A stretch of DNA of 64,000 nucleotides from NCBI GenBank assembly GCA_050084985.1, contig JBITNC010000001.1, forward strand, positions 36,270,001 to 36,334,000, in the 5' to 3' direction. The stretch is from Nageia nagi (Eukaryota; Pinophyta). Positions 11,736 to 24,244 of the stretch are shown in pieces. Within the stretch, counting starts at the first letter, position 1; the number at the start of each line of letters is the position of its first letter. Below the pieces are notes generated by a model that was given only the letters and a program-made list of their open reading frames with translations, did not search any database and was not told the origin of the DNA. The position numbers and the translations under genes were made by a program.

Positions 11736-13441
11736 TCAAGTCTATAATTATTTGTTAGCATTCTTTTAGCATGTGCCATTATGGTGGCTCTCACCAAAGG
11801 TATGAACACCCATCATAGAGTAAAATGGACCTTTAGCAAATATTGAGATTATGAATTCCCTATTATGTATGTAATATGTGGAGGTATATAAAAAGTACAG
11901 TTATTATTGATGGATAAAAAAATATATTTTCACCTACTATGATGATTTCTAATCCCATTCTCTTGATGAATTACACCCTATTGATGCATTTTTCTCCAAA
12001 ACATATTTTTAACTAGAGTCAAATCTGAGCTTGGCCATGGGTAAGGCATCAACCATGAGAGATGACCTTCCTAGTCAACTCCTAGGCTACCATATATTCT
12101 TAGCTCCCCTTTTTCCTAGAATTAATGAATTGGATTTACTATGAAGGAAGGAAAGAATTGAATAGGTGTAATGGTGAGGGTTAATGGCAAACATGAAATT
12201 AAGATTAGAAATATCCTCTTGATTTATCTACAAGTTGAATAGAGGTAGATTTCAAAAGACTCAACCCTATTAAAAAGAAATTTAGTGCCAAAAAGAAATA
12301 GGCAACCTACAAGGAGAATAACTAGATTCCAATGAAAAATAATGTCCTATAATATACTTGGCCATAGTAATCACTTTTTTGATAGGATTATAGAAAATAT
12401 TATTCAACATAGAAGAGAGGGATGCATTGCTAAAATGGTGAAATTTCACACAAGTTGTCTCATACTTCCAACATTATTATGACACACACTTTGAATACTT
12501 TATTTTACTATCTATTTCCCATTCAAAAGTGTTCAAATAGTACTTTTACTTTCATATTAATAAATTTATACACTATGTATTTTAAAATAGGAATAACTAA
12601 GACCAATGATATGAAAATAAAATAGTACCATTATCTTGAACACATGCCACTAATAAATCCCTTATACAAAATTAATCCTATCAAAGTGAAATATAAGGTT
12701 TATGGTTTAATAACTCTTTTGTTCCTTTCTTGGGATAAATATAGAAAAATGGTACATTTACTTACCAACTATGAATAGACAATTCATGTAATAAAATCGC
12801 ATCCCAAGGTATCCAATGAGAATACTAGAATGTTCACATGTATCAAGCCATCATGTAAATCAATAATAATAATAAAGTAATCTTTCTATTTACATCTAGA
12901 AAAATATGCAAAGTGATAAGACAAAATTGTACCTACATCATCACATGCTAACTTCTACTAAAATAATGCTATAAAATTGAAATCAAGATCATTCTTTAAT
13001 AATTAAACTAACATTATAGCATATAAGGGTTTATATAAAATGTTTAATGTAAGATTTAAGTAACTAAATGCTAAAATTAAGAAAAAGCACTTGGATATTC
13101 AAATTAGAAAATTAAGGAGAGGGGACTCCTTTTCTCATCGAACATAGAGCCAATATGGAGGGGAGATGTGTGTTCTTTTTCCTTAAGGTTATCCAAATAG
13201 TTATAGTCAAAGGGTAGTATAATCCATCCAAAACAAATAACTATTTTTCCAACTCATATATTTTATTTATAAGGTGTAAGAGTTTTATTATTTTGTGTGA
13301 AGGTTTAGAAAAATTTATTTGTAAGTCCCTATATCCTCCGAAATAGTTGCACACCTAACATTAGGCAACAAACTTTTTATAGATAATTTTACTCCTAACA
13401 TTAGACTCTAAAGTATATAAAAATAATTGCACACACCTTAT
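11736..13441. other. No gene seen
   Basis: About 1.7 kb of AT-rich sequence with no convincing frame. It is the left flank of Element 3. No copy of the Element 3 LTR or of the tandem repeat was seen in it. Confidence 0.5.
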
Positions 13442-15261
13442 TGTTATTCTTTCATAATCACACTCTATAAATAAGGTAACATTATATTATTATTTACTTC
13501 TTTCATTCCTTCTCAATAAAATCTTATTTTAATTCATGTTTATTACTCTCCATTCATTCTTTTGTAAATATTGAAATAAGTGCAGTCTTTATACTTAATC
13601 TTTTTTTCAAAATTTTGTCATGTCTAGGAAAGTCTAGGTACTATCGATATATATATGTCATAGTTTATTTGTTGGGTAGCTTAACCATTATTTTGTTCAA
13701 AAGTAGATGTTGTCATGTAAATAGATCCCAAAAGTTGGTAATAATATACTCATGTCTTTAGCAGTAACTATACATAGGTCTAAGGCTAAAAGGTAGTGTC
13801 ATTATGTCTTAGTCATATCTAGTAACTTGTGTAATATATAAGGCAAGTAAATGTTTAAGTTTGGATCCAAGTCTTATAGGAATTCAAGGTTGTAAAGTTT
13901 ATGCTCTATAGGTTTGGATATTCTTTCTAGGTACTATTGTAAATATGGTCATTGTTGAGTTGAAATAGTCAATGGGCAATGTTACAGAGCCTATTGATTT
14001 CTAGAGAAGAAGTTGTACCATACATCAAAAATTAGCAAATGCTAAGATGGTTTATAAGTAGGTACTACTAAGGGAGTAAGTATTAGGAGATATTTTAAAA
14101 ACCTTATCCTCTAGAGCCTACCAATTTTGAGAGATGATGTCACACATTTTTTTGTAAATTGATGGGTGTTGAAGTAAGTCCCAATTTGCAATAAACCCTA
14201 TCAAAAGTAAATAAAGCCTACTAAACTAAGAAGAGAATAATGAGTTGAGGGGAACACTCAAATCTACTTAACCATGAGTGTTTAGCCCCTGGTTCAATGT
14301 ACATGTTTCAACCATAACTCATTTCCACATGATAATATTAGTTCTTCACTAGGTTTCAATGATACATCTTTTATTTCCCTCACAATTCCCTACAACACAA
14401 AGATACAGTAATCCTCATAAATGGTTGTAAAATTTATATGGTTGTTGATAGAGCATAGAGACAAACCATTCCAATCAATCTAATGTAGCATACCTTAACA
14501 ATCAGCTATAGTTGCAATAGGATGCAATCAAAGATAGATTAAAAAGATGACAACTAAGAAAGTACATAAGTCTAAAGTCTACAAATTCCTAGATGATGGC
14601 ATTGATTGTACTAAATCACTATGCAATCTAGGATAGTTATTGATTAGAAATTGTACATTTGTAAATAGTTCATTGTTATATTCTTATTCAATAGGGTAAT
14701 TAAGGGATATATGGTGGACAATGACCTAATTATAAATATATTCATATAATTAGTAGACTATTAAAGGTCCAAAAGGTTATATATTTTAGCAAAGTTGCCC
14801 AATGTATGAAGTGCTTTAATATGTCATAATACAATACAATGATATTTTTCCCTCTTAATTTTGCAGTTATCATTATGATTGTGAGCATTATGTATGAAAC
14901 ATTATCTTACGTTATGTCTATATATTGTGACTATGAGATCCCAAGGGTGAAATAGTTAATCTATTCTTATTTTTGGATATGGATTGTTGCTTGTGTGATA
15001 ATGCCTAGGCTAGTTAGTTTCAATTTTCTTTCTACAATTTCCTTATCCATTTATTTTCTATTACTTTTACCTTTTTATCTCTTTCTAGTTACTTTTGACC
15101 TTACGCATAGATAGGAACTAGCCTATAACCTAGAGTTTGAGAAGAAAACCCCCATGAGCAAACTATCCCACCACTTTTTGCTCTTTAAAGGACCTTATTG
15201 TTATAAGCAATGGAGAATTCAATCAAACCAAATGCTTGAGGTTACATTATATTGATCAATA
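13442..15261 (+). repeat. 5' LTR of Element 3
   Basis: It matches 48897-50730 over its length. Both copies share TCACACTCTATAAAT near the start, TGAAATAAGTGCAGTCTTTA further in, and ATTATATTGATCAA at the end. The start is placed at TGTTATT (13442). The end has TA where the 3' copy has CA. The two copies have many substitutions and indels, so the insertion is old. Confidence 0.8.
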
Positions 15262-15278
15262 ATATACCAATCCATTTT

Positions 15279-15297
15279 TGGCACACCTAATGGGACC
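15279..15297 (+). other. Primer-binding site of Element 3
   Basis: TGGCACACCTAATGGGACC lies 17 bases after the LTR end. It starts with TGG like other sites. The primer tRNA is not assigned. The 17-base gap is longer than usual, so the LTR end or the site may be slightly misplaced. Confidence 0.55.
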
Positions 15298-15570
15298 TAA
15301 ATAAAAATCTATATTTTATGGGCATGATTAAGCTAGATAGTTATGTCAATATTTCAAACCCTAGCACCTCCAAAATGCATATTTACTAGAATTAGTGCTA
15401 GAAATTCTTCAAGATAGCCTAGATTTTAAGAGCTATTAGTTCCTTAAAGTATGACCAAGAAAATTTTTTTTTGAACCTTGTCTCCTAAGATTCCCTTAAG
15501 ATTTATCCCATTAATAGTTGTATTTGAATTCATCCAGCAGAACCCTTCACCTCATACAAGTGGTCCAAAT

Positions 15571-17110
15571 ATGGCTCAACCTATCCCTAACAATTTCTTT
15601 GCTTGGAATAATAGTCATCCCTTAGTGGTTCTTATTAATTATTTAGCTATTCCCTAAGTATAATTTAAAGTTTTTCCTAAATATGATGGGTCAAAATAAA
15701 TGCCTTATGAACATTTTCAAGATGTGTCTTTATTGGCTTCTAGTTGTGATATCAATGATGAAACTATTATGATGAGACTTTTATCACATTATTTTAAAGG
15801 AAAGGTTGTTGAATGGTTTAGAACCCTCACCTCTCAATCCTTAAATACATGGGAAGAGTTATGTAAAGATCTTATCAAGAGATTTATTAAATATGGTAAT
15901 GATAGCATCTTTTTAAGTCTCATATCATGTATTAAAAGACATCCCCATGAGTCTATAGATGATTTTAATTTAATATTTGAGAAAATTTGGAACTACATTC
16001 CAATAAGGATAGGCCCACAAATTCTCAAGCTTTGGTGTATTATAGGAAAGCATTTCTCTTAGACCTTAATGTATCAATTGTTATATCAGGTGACACTTTC
16101 TTGGATGTCTATCAGATAGCTAAAATCAGTGAGCATACCTTGGTATCTTCTGGTAAGATACAACCTAGATTTATTATGCCCATATTTCTTAATTTACCTC
16201 CAAAATAGGTTCCATTAGAGATCTCTCATCCTGTAGTATTAATCTTACCACCTCCTCCCCCTAAACCTATCACTCAAAACTAAGTACCAACATTACTAAC
16301 TCTTGTATCTACAAGTACAAATATTGATTCTAATTCATAAGAGGAAGATAGGATAAGGTAGTTAGAGATAACTATTAGGAACTTAAAAAATAAGTTAATT
16401 TTACAAGAGAGGTAGAATCAAGGCTTTAAGTAAAAGAGATGTGATAACCAGTATTAGCCAATATTTCAACCCAAAAATAATTAGCTAAAACAACTTCCTA
16501 CTCATAAAGCTATAGAAAATGTAGTAATGGTTACTTTTATAGAAAGTTATGCTCTAGGTATTATAGAATGGTTTCCTCCTTATTTAGCTCCATATTTTAT
16601 AGATTCCTATATAGTATATCAACATCAACACTTGGGATTACATTTTAATCAAATGGTAAAACCTACATCAGATCCTATTGCAAACCTTACCATGGTTAAT
16701 TTTTGGCTTTCAGGCTATGCTAGAGAATAAGCTAACTATGTTTAAAATAAAGCTTCATCCTTTTTAGTCTTGTAATAAACCCAAGTAACTTAGCAAAATT
16801 AGCAACCTCTTCCATCTCAGTATGATCCTAAAAAAGTTAATGCTCTTGTGATCCAACTATAGAATAAGAAAAATCAACTTCCTAGTCATCTAGGTCAAGT
16901 TTTTCAAGATACGAGTAATGTTGCTTCATTAGTAAGCAACCTTATTGCAACCAAAAAAGAAGTACCAAAAAAAGAGAGGCCTCCTCCATTAAGATATACT
17001 CTTATTATAGGGAGAAATCCACTCAATAATTTAGATCACATTAGCCTATTAAACCAAGTAAGTTCACCCCTTATGTGCCATACATTATTATGGAAGAATT
17101 AAAGAAAATA
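15571..17110 (+). pseudogene. Degenerate gag of Element 3
   Basis: An ATG at 15571 (MAQPIPNNFFAWNNSHP) is in frame with the 120-residue open stretch at 15700-16062. That stretch has the capsid pattern of plant Ty3/gypsy gag: FPKYDGSK, then HYFKGKVVEWFRTLTSQS, WEELCKDLIKRF and HPHESIDDF. A frameshift near 16000 moves to the frame of 15987-16208. A further open piece at 16527-16730 and a run ending KKERPPPLRYTLIIG continue toward protease. No complete zinc knuckle was found. Gag forms the particle. Here it is broken by many stops. Confidence 0.7.
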
Positions 17111-17221
17111 CCTTATAGAATGATTATGTTTGATACATTGAGGATTCTAGGTTAGATTAACCTCTTAAAAGAATCTTTAAAGCTTTAAAATAGTAAAAAG
17201 AGGGTAAATGAGGGTAATGTA

Positions 17222-17542
17222 ATGTTTGCAATTTCCAATGATATCCCTCCAGCTCCTATAGCCATAAGAAATTCTCCACCTTTTTATCTATCCCTTAGGT
17301 TAAAAGCTTGGGTAGTTAACAATTGTATGATTGATACTAGAGCTACCATTACCATTATTCCCAAAGCTATTGTAAATGAGATGAAATTTTATATTACTCA
17401 ATGCATAGATAGAATCATACAACTAGATTATTTTCCATTAGATGTAGTTGGTAGTGTGAAAGGAGTTTCTATAACCCTAAATGCATTCCTTGATATCTAT
17501 ATCATCCAGGATATTATTGTTGTTGATATTCCGTCTATTTGA
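17222..17542 (+). pseudogene. Aspartic protease of Element 3
   Basis: A 106-residue open stretch holds the protease core. LKAWVVNNCMIDTRATITII carries the active-site triad as D-T-R where D-T-G is expected, consistent with GGA to AGA. A hydrophobic ILG-type region follows, with NAFLDIYIIQDIIVVDIPSI near the end. Protease cuts the gag-pol polyprotein. It follows gag directly, and an RNase H, not a reverse transcriptase, follows it. Confidence 0.7.
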
Positions 17543-17865
17543 AATCTACCTATCCAAAGAATTCACTGCAAAGTTAGGAGGATACTTAGCTTTAGATTAT
17601 ACACATCTTCTCCTTTTCAAAATAAGCAAGTAAAAATACCAAATGAGAGAACTAAAAGTGTACATCTCAAGAAGATCATAGAACAAAATTATTTGAATGG
17701 ATCTATACTAGTTGAAGTATTTTAGAGGTATACACTTGAGAGACATTGCTAACCATAGAAATCCTTTTAGCTAATGATCTTAATTATCAAGTCACTAACA
17801 TTGGCATGAATAACTACTATTTATATTGAATATGTAGCCAAAATCAATCATAAATAAAAGAGAGA
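17543..17865 (+). pseudogene. Linker between protease and RNase H in Element 3
   Basis: Readable continuation of the protease frame (CKVRRILSFRLYTSSPFQN) followed by several stops. It is about 320 bp, too short for a reverse transcriptase, and none of the reverse transcriptase motifs is present. Confidence 0.5.
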
Positions 17866-18165
17866 ATGAGATATGGATGATGTACTTTGATGGAGCTAGG
17901 TGCAAACATGGCTACAGTGTGGGTGTTATTTTTAAATCACTATAAGGACATATGAGAAGTTTATCATTCATACTTACATGTAATTGATGTTGAATATGAA
18001 GCTCTTTTCTTAGGGTTGTCCAAAGCAATTAGCATGGGTATCAGTTGCCTAGTGATGCATGGTAAATTTGAACTAGTCATAAAGCAAGTTAGACACTAGA
18101 TTAGTGTGGAACATCACTATTTAAAGACCTATATAAATAGAGTATTAGACTAATTAGATTCATTT
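17866..18165 (+). pseudogene. RNase H of Element 3, N-terminal part (interrupted)
   Basis: MYFDGARCKHGYSVGVIF carries the first catalytic Asp of an archaeal-type RNase H, and VEYEALFLGLSKAISMGI carries the Glu. At the third site the family has GDSELV-like residues; here it reads HGKFELVIKQ, so that Asp is lost. The domain stops at 18165 with codons TCA TTT, where Element 4 inserted. The rest resumes at 43370 in the same frame. RNase H removes the RNA strand during reverse transcription. Its place before the reverse transcriptase is unusual. Confidence 0.75.
18161..18165 (+). other. Left TSD copy of Element 4 (CATTT)
   Basis: CATTT lies just before the Element 4 LTR and recurs at 43365-43369 on the other side. 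Removing one copy plus Element 4 joins the Element 3 reading frame through the RNase H domain. Confidence 0.75.
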
Positions 18166-18517
18166 CTTGATTCATAATCATTGGATCCTTATAGCATACT
18201 CAGATCCTCACTTACACATTCAAATGAAAATACATTTACCATTATGAGATCATATAAATTGCATATAAATTTGAAATTTACATAATGTAATACATAAACT
18301 AGCAATCTTAAAATGTAAAACAAAATCAACACAATGATTTTACTCTAGTTCACCCAATGTGGGCTAATCTAGCATGGAATTATATCTTTTTATTCTCATT
18401 ATCTATGTATATTACAATATTACATGCATAAAGAAATACCATTAACACAACGACAATACAATCTCCTACAATTACTACAATATCCTACAATAAGAAGAAA
18501 ATAATCTTAGAACTACA
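18166..18517 (-). repeat. 3' LTR of Element 4, distal part
   Basis: It aligns with 42675-43029 of the 5' LTR (shared TTCAAATGAAAATACATT, then CCATTATGAGATCATATAAA, then TAATACATAAACTAGCAATC). The outer end reads CTTGATTC where the 5' copy has TGTGATCC. It ends with CTACA, the left TSD of Element 5. Confidence 0.85.
18513..18517 (+). other. Left TSD copy of Element 5 (CTACA)
   Basis: CTACA precedes the Element 5 LTR and recurs at 37596-37600. The uninterrupted homologue in the Element 4 5' LTR reads ACTATAAAACTC at 43021, so removing Element 5 and one CTACA recreates that sequence. Confidence 0.9.
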
Positions 18518-19387
18518 TGTAGACACCTAAAAATGTCCCTTTTTAACTAGTAAACATTGAAATAATCATAACTCTTCGTGAAAATATAAAATAGGTTTTA
18601 AAAACCATATTATTGGATAGCTCTAGTTGAGTACATGCAAAACAGGTAGTCACATGACTCTTTTTAGGTAAAATTGGCTATTTGGCGATCATTTTAATAT
18701 TGTTACAAAAATTGAAAACCATTCACTAGCGACCCAAAATAGTCGCTGGCATTTGGAGGTGATCACCGACGTTCATCTTGTAATCACTGACGTTCATCTT
18801 GTAATCACTGATGACTCTGTAACAATCGAACAAGAAACCAAAATAGTGAGAGAAAGTAGAAATGTTTCATTTTTCCAAGATGATGTGGATAGAGGGGGTC
18901 AGTTACGACCTATGGTGGCTTTTCACTTCCCCTTACCAACCTTGGAACATCTCACCCAAAATCTATAAATACAAGCCAATACAAAGCAATAAAGAGAGGA
19001 TCTTGACCCATTTTTGAAGTAGGGTAATGCTACCAAAATCTTGTGAGCTCATACCTTTTATTGTTTTATGCTAGTTTCAATTCAATACATGTCATACATA
19101 GATGCTTTGATGTTATTGTCTTTTACATGTGTGTAGGATTTACAGGTTGTCCATATCAAGGAGAGAAGCAAGCAAATCAAAAACAATGAAGATCTAATAC
19201 CTTCATTTTGGCAAATGGCATTTGTAAAAGTACCTTCCAAGGGCAAATTGTAGTTTGAGTTGAAAATCAATATCAATTTACAATTACAACATTTCTATAT
19301 ATTTTACATAATTTGAGGTTCAGTGAAGATTTAAGAATAATTGCATTTTATGTTATTCTACATTCTAGCTCTATTTTCACTACAACA
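18518..19387 (+). repeat. 5' LTR of Element 5 (870 bp)
   Basis: It starts TGTAGACACCTAAAAATGTC and ends CACTACAACA. It is collinear with 36748-37595 over the full length. The 22-bp length difference is almost all one 21-bp tandem duplication (ACGTTCATCTTGTAATCACT, one base more in the unit) near 18770-18811. CGCTGGC-like words lie at 18723-18812. Differences between the copies are concentrated in the first 300 bp. Confidence 0.92.
18964..18971 (+). promoter_or_regulatory. TATA box in the 5' LTR of Element 5
   Basis: TATAAATA about 450 bp into the LTR, in a block conserved in the 3' LTR (37172-37179). Related elements have the same box in their LTRs at 5426-5433 and 52303-52310 on the minus strand. 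It is the likely Pol II promoter of the element. Confidence 0.6.
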
Positions 19388-19390
19388 TTC

Positions 19391-19410
19391 TGGCACTAGA
19401 AGGAGGGCCC
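19391..19410 (+). other. Primer-binding site of Element 5
   Basis: TGGCACTAGAAGGAGGGCCC begins three bases after the LTR end. It is shared with Element 1 (one difference). The first bases fit a tRNA CCA tail. The rest does not match a tRNA I can name. Confidence 0.8.
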
Positions 19411-21268
19411 TTCCATTATTGATAGGGAGGTTTTTTGTTTATAATGATTTTACGTTTTTGTTATCTAGTTTATTTGAATTTTTCATATACTAACTTTAAA
19501 TTTTGTGTTCTATGCTTTTTAGGAAATCTATTGCAGAAACACCAGCGATTGGAATCGGACACTGGTGACTCAAAAGGAACACTAGCAATTTACATAGTAA
19601 TCTAGACTAAATGTTAGCGATTGGAATCAGATGCTGATGAATCAGAATAAATGCTAGCAATCTTAGTTTAAACACCAGTGACTCATACTCTAGGTCATTT
19701 TTCCTCCTTTTGTTATTTCTAAAAAATAAAATAAAATATATAATATGTTATTAAAATGGAAGGATACTTTTGAATGTGATTCCTTTTTCTAGAATGCATA
19801 TAAGAACAGGTAGAAAAGATTAAATGCATTTTTTATTAATTTACTTTATGTATAATGTTATGTATTTATTTTCATGTTTTGGGTGAAGGGTACGTACACA
19901 TTAATACTTTTTATCTTGTCTACTTATGCTCTCCCTTTGCGCTTCGTGCGATCTAAGGTGACTAGAATAGACCTGATAAAAAGGAGTAATTAATTCTTCT
20001 TTTCTTTCACATTCACACTATCATTAATTTGGTTAATTTACCCACACATAATGACCTCTTACCAAGTTTTCCCTTACCACTCCATTGGAGGTCGAAGGGA
20101 TATGTGACTAGTAAGAGGAGATAATTTACTACACACAATACTTCCACAATTGGAAGGGGTAAATGAATCACATTAAAAGGAATGAACTTAAGGAAAATAA
20201 ATCGAGTTTTGGGTAGTATAAATCATATTAAAAAGTTAACGAATTGGAGGGATTTGAATACACTAAGTACTTTCACTTAACAAAGTATGCTCTCACTTTT
20301 GCACTTCAAGCGATCCTAGTGATCAAATAAGTTAAGTGAAAGAGGTACAATTTATTCACATATTATTTGGAAATATACTTCACATTAACACTCTTAAAGA
20401 TGTCTACCCTTACCACTCCATTGGAGGTCAAAGGGATATGTGACTCTTGGAGGAGTAATTGAACCTCACTTAATTAATTTATCTACACTTAATGACTTTT
20501 TACTGAGTCTACTCTTACCACTCCATTGGAGGTCGAAGAGATATGTGACTAGTAAGAAGAGGAAATTTATCACATATAAAACTTCCACAGCTGGAAGGAG
20601 TTAATGAACATCATTAAGAGGTTGAGTAAATTGATCACATTATAATTAAAAATAACAATGGGGCTTATTAAATTCAAGATCCACTTAAAATAAACTTTGA
20701 TTGCATCACATTAAGATAAGATAAGTGAATGGACATGAATGTTTGGGAGGGTAGTATGCATAAATGTACTTTAATTATTTAAATACATTTCATAAGGCCT
20801 TAAAGGAATAATTGAACGTTAACGGGTTAGATGTCACTACCAACCATTAATTCTTACTTCTTTGTACCCACCGACATAATACACTTGAAGCCATAGAGCT
20901 AGTTACACTTGGAAGTGATGACCAAGGTAACTTTCCTTTAGGTAGGAGTCAAAAAAGAGACTCATATAGAACCAAGACAAAAGCCATAGAAACTTGCAAA
21001 CATTAATTAGGATTACCCAACCTACCTTGTTTAACACTTGACTAGTCAAAACAAACTAGAAAAATTAAAAAGATTAAAAATGAACAACTCATATCGTTCA
21101 TTTAACTCAGACATTAAAAATATGTGAAAAAGTTAAAAAGATAATCACATCGTTAAAAGTAAGATTGCATATAGGATGTTTGTGCATTAAATTGTTTTCT
21201 CAAAAACATAATATAAAAGATAAAAATAGAGTTTCTTATTTACGATGCTTATTTTTAATATCTAAAAA
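19411..21268 (+). other. Structured leader of Element 5
   Basis: About 1.86 kb without a coding frame. At 19535-19690 there are seven or eight CACCAGCGATTGG / GACACTGGTGACTC words. At 20055-20118, 20407-20435 and 20496-20559 there are three copies of a stem-loop module centred on CTCCATTGGAG. Two short hairpins CTTCCA...TGGAAG lie at about 20142-20157 and 20582-20597. A module like TGCTCTCCCTTTGCGCTTC occurs at 19927 and again, diverged, at 20287. From 20700 to 21268 nothing stands out. Leaders of this kind can hold packaging or translation signals. That is inference. Confidence 0.7.
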
Positions 21269-23840
21269 ATGGTTCAAACTAGAAGTATGACTGCTAAGAA
21301 AATGCAAAACATCCATTTGAAATACAAGAAATAGATTCAGACAATATGGATCTGATAGAGTCTTTTGTTAAGAGGCCACTTCCTTTAGATGAATCAAATC
21401 CATGGGTAGTTCATTATGAAAATAAATATTGGGATTGGAGTTATGATCAATCTAGATTGCAAAGACAAACTATAAAAGATCCTATTACCAATGCTAGAAT
21501 GCAAGTGTTAGATGAAAGTTAATTGAAATTTGTCATCGCCTAGCTAGTTATAGGGCTATTCCTAAAACATCTTCTAGTTTACCAAGAGATGTTGAAAAAC
21601 TAAATCATAGGCATGATAACCTAGACATGGATGAGGATAAATCTTGGGCTGAAACCATAGTAGTACCAGAGACTGAGCCATATAAAGCTAAATATGAAAG
21701 AGTCATTTATCTATTATCAGACAGTCAAAAGGTTAGTTCTTTAATCTGAAAAGAGGGATCTTCCTTTTTTCATAAATCTCTCGAATTAGGAAAAATTTAT
21801 GTATCAATACCTACGAGTAATTTATCTCAAAGAGCTCCTTCAATGAATCAAACGAAGAAATCTTATTCTTCAAATGGAGGATTACATAGAAGGACATCTA
21901 AGTTCAAAATAGAAGAGATACCTTCTTATGAAGAACTAGAAGAATGATGATTATGTAAAACAAAAGTTGGTCAAAAATTCATGGAAATATGTGCTAATGA
22001 TATTAAAAAGGTTCTAGAGATGCAATATCTTCTAAAGGAAGAAAATAGAAAAGTTAACAAATTCATTAAAATTCAAGAACAAGAAAATAAATTAAAAGAA
22101 ATGGGAGATAAACTTCTTAGAGATAAAAAGAAATTCATAGAACAAGAACAAGCAAACAAAGAAAGAAATGAATTCCTAGAACAAGAAAAGAAAAGACTTC
22201 ATAAAGAACATGAGATTCAACTTCGTTTACAAGAATTACAACTTGAGGAATTAGAGAATGAAAAAATAAAAAGGGAATAATATCTACGTATGGAGAAAGA
22301 AAAACAAACACAGTGGGATGAATATCAAAAAATAAAAAATTTGAAATCAAAAACTCCTGAAGGAAGTCAAATACAAAGATATCGAGATCCTTACTTAGAT
22401 AAACAAGAAGTGATGGATAAAGAGATAGCCATTTTATTACAAAATAAAATGGATAAAGAACTAGAACTGCAAAAATTATATGATAAACAAAAGCAAGATT
22501 CCATTAAAAGTTGGGTTGAACAAACCCAAAATCAAATAAAACAACCTAATTACAAAGGAAAAGATCTATATGGAAAAGGTATATCCCAAAAACCTCCTAG
22601 AATCCCTATTCCATGATGACATTCACCTCTTAAAATATTACCTCCACCACCATCAGAGTTTCCTTCTGACTATGAGTCTTACACTTCAAGATCAATTTCA
22701 GAAAAGGATTTGAATACTCAAAGATATCATAGACACACTCAAGGTCATAGAACTGATAAAGAATTAGAAGACTTTATGAAGGATTTTATAAATTGAGAAA
22801 TAAATGTTCAAGGACTTCAAAAGTTAAATTATAAAAATATTTGCAATGAACCTATTCATCCAAGTGTTCCACAAAAGAAATTACCATATAGGTTTGAATT
22901 TCCAAAAATAGAATCATTTAAGGGAAGAGAAGATCCTAAAGAACACTTGAGAAAATTTACATTTTCTAGTTATCAAATAGCTAATGATGACTCATTAATG
23001 TTACATATATTCCCTATGACACTCACAGGTCAAGCTTTAGATTGGTATAATAGTTTACCTATGCATAGTTTATATACATTTGAACAATTGGCTAATCAAT
23101 TTCTAGAACATTTTAGAATCAATATTAAAGAAAGATCTTCAATTACTGATCTTAAAAGATTACAATAGTTTCCTGATGAGACTATACAAGATTACATCTC
23201 AAGATGGTGGGCTATACTCACTAGTATGCCTTATATAATACCACAAGAGGAATTGGTTAAATTATTTAGCCAAAGTTGTTTAAGACCAATAGCCAGTGTT
23301 CTCCAAATTCAACAACATAAAACTTTTGAAGAAGCTATTGCTCAGGCAGTAGTTATAGAAAGAGTTAAGATTCAAGATGGAGAACTAAAAATCAAGAAAA
23401 AAGAATACAAAAAGGGTAATCAATATGAAAACAGTAGTAAACAACCACAAAATAATCAAATAGCTATGACAAAAAATTTTGGTCAAGCTTCAAAAATTGA
23501 AGAAAATGTTGAACCTAAGCCTAAAAGAAATTTTACCCCATTATCAAAACCATTAGCCAAAATACTTAAAAAATTATGTGATAATGGTATGATTAAATTA
23601 CCTGATATAAAACCTAAAAATCCTAATGCTAAAGGAAGTAAATGGTATAATAAAAATGAATTTTGTGCTTATTATAGGTAAAAAGGACATAATACAAATA
23701 AATGTCAAACTTTACAACATAAAATTCAAGACTTGATAGATAGTCGAAAAATAGATGTGGATAATCTTGTTGTGCCTTCGAATCAAAATTTAGGGATATA
23801 TCAAAACCCCTTACCCTCACATTAGGCTAACAATGTGGCA
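21269..23840 (+). pseudogene. gag of Element 5
   Basis: The start is the ATG at 21269 (MVQTRSMTAKKMQ). A frameshift soon moves to the frame of DLIESFVKRPLPLDESNPWV. The region 21981-22616 encodes a long Glu/Lys/Gln-rich coiled coil (open frames of 99 and 108 codons, separated by one TAA). Capsid follows at 22870-23680: KGREDPKEHLRKFTF, MTLTGQALDWYNSLPMHS, LEHFRINIKERSSI. The zinc knuckle is at 23664-23705 with C..Y....H....C spacing, a stop inside it, and Tyr at the second metal position. The product would be about 850 residues, large for gag. Element 1 gag matches it throughout. Stops at 23166, 23680 and elsewhere make it non-functional. Confidence 0.85.
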
Positions 23841-24244
23841 ATCATCCCAAACCAAATGAACTATACATGGAATAATAAGGATATACCATTTATAGGGACT
23901 ATAGATGATTCAATACATATGATTGGTATAGCTACAAGAGGACAACAATATTAGGATAAATAGGATAATCCATGAAAAAATCAATCGATACCAAACCCAA
24001 TTAATATACAACCTATACCTCCTCCGCAACAACCTAAAGTTTTGATAAAAGGTGCTCTTCAATGACAATTAAAAATGTCTCTAGTTAAGATGACCTTATT
24101 TGAATTATTACAATAGTTTGAGAGTTATAGGGAAGCTATGAATCAAATTCTACAAGAAATTCAAGTGGATGTTAGTAACCCTGATAATTTTATTTCAATA
24201 GTTGAAAGTTTGAGGATATCTCAACAACCTAGTATCACCTTCTA

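Noticed and set aside
13437-13441. CTTAT as target-site duplication of Element 3
   Set aside because: The right flank at 50731 starts CTCAC, so the two do not match.
19082-19276. 64-codon minus frame present in both LTRs (also 37290-37484)
   Set aside because: It is repeated only because the LTRs are copies. It starts and ends inside the LTR and has no recognisable domain.
22135-22350. Minus-strand 71-codon hydrophobic frame
   Set aside because: Shadow of the Element 5 gag coiled coil.
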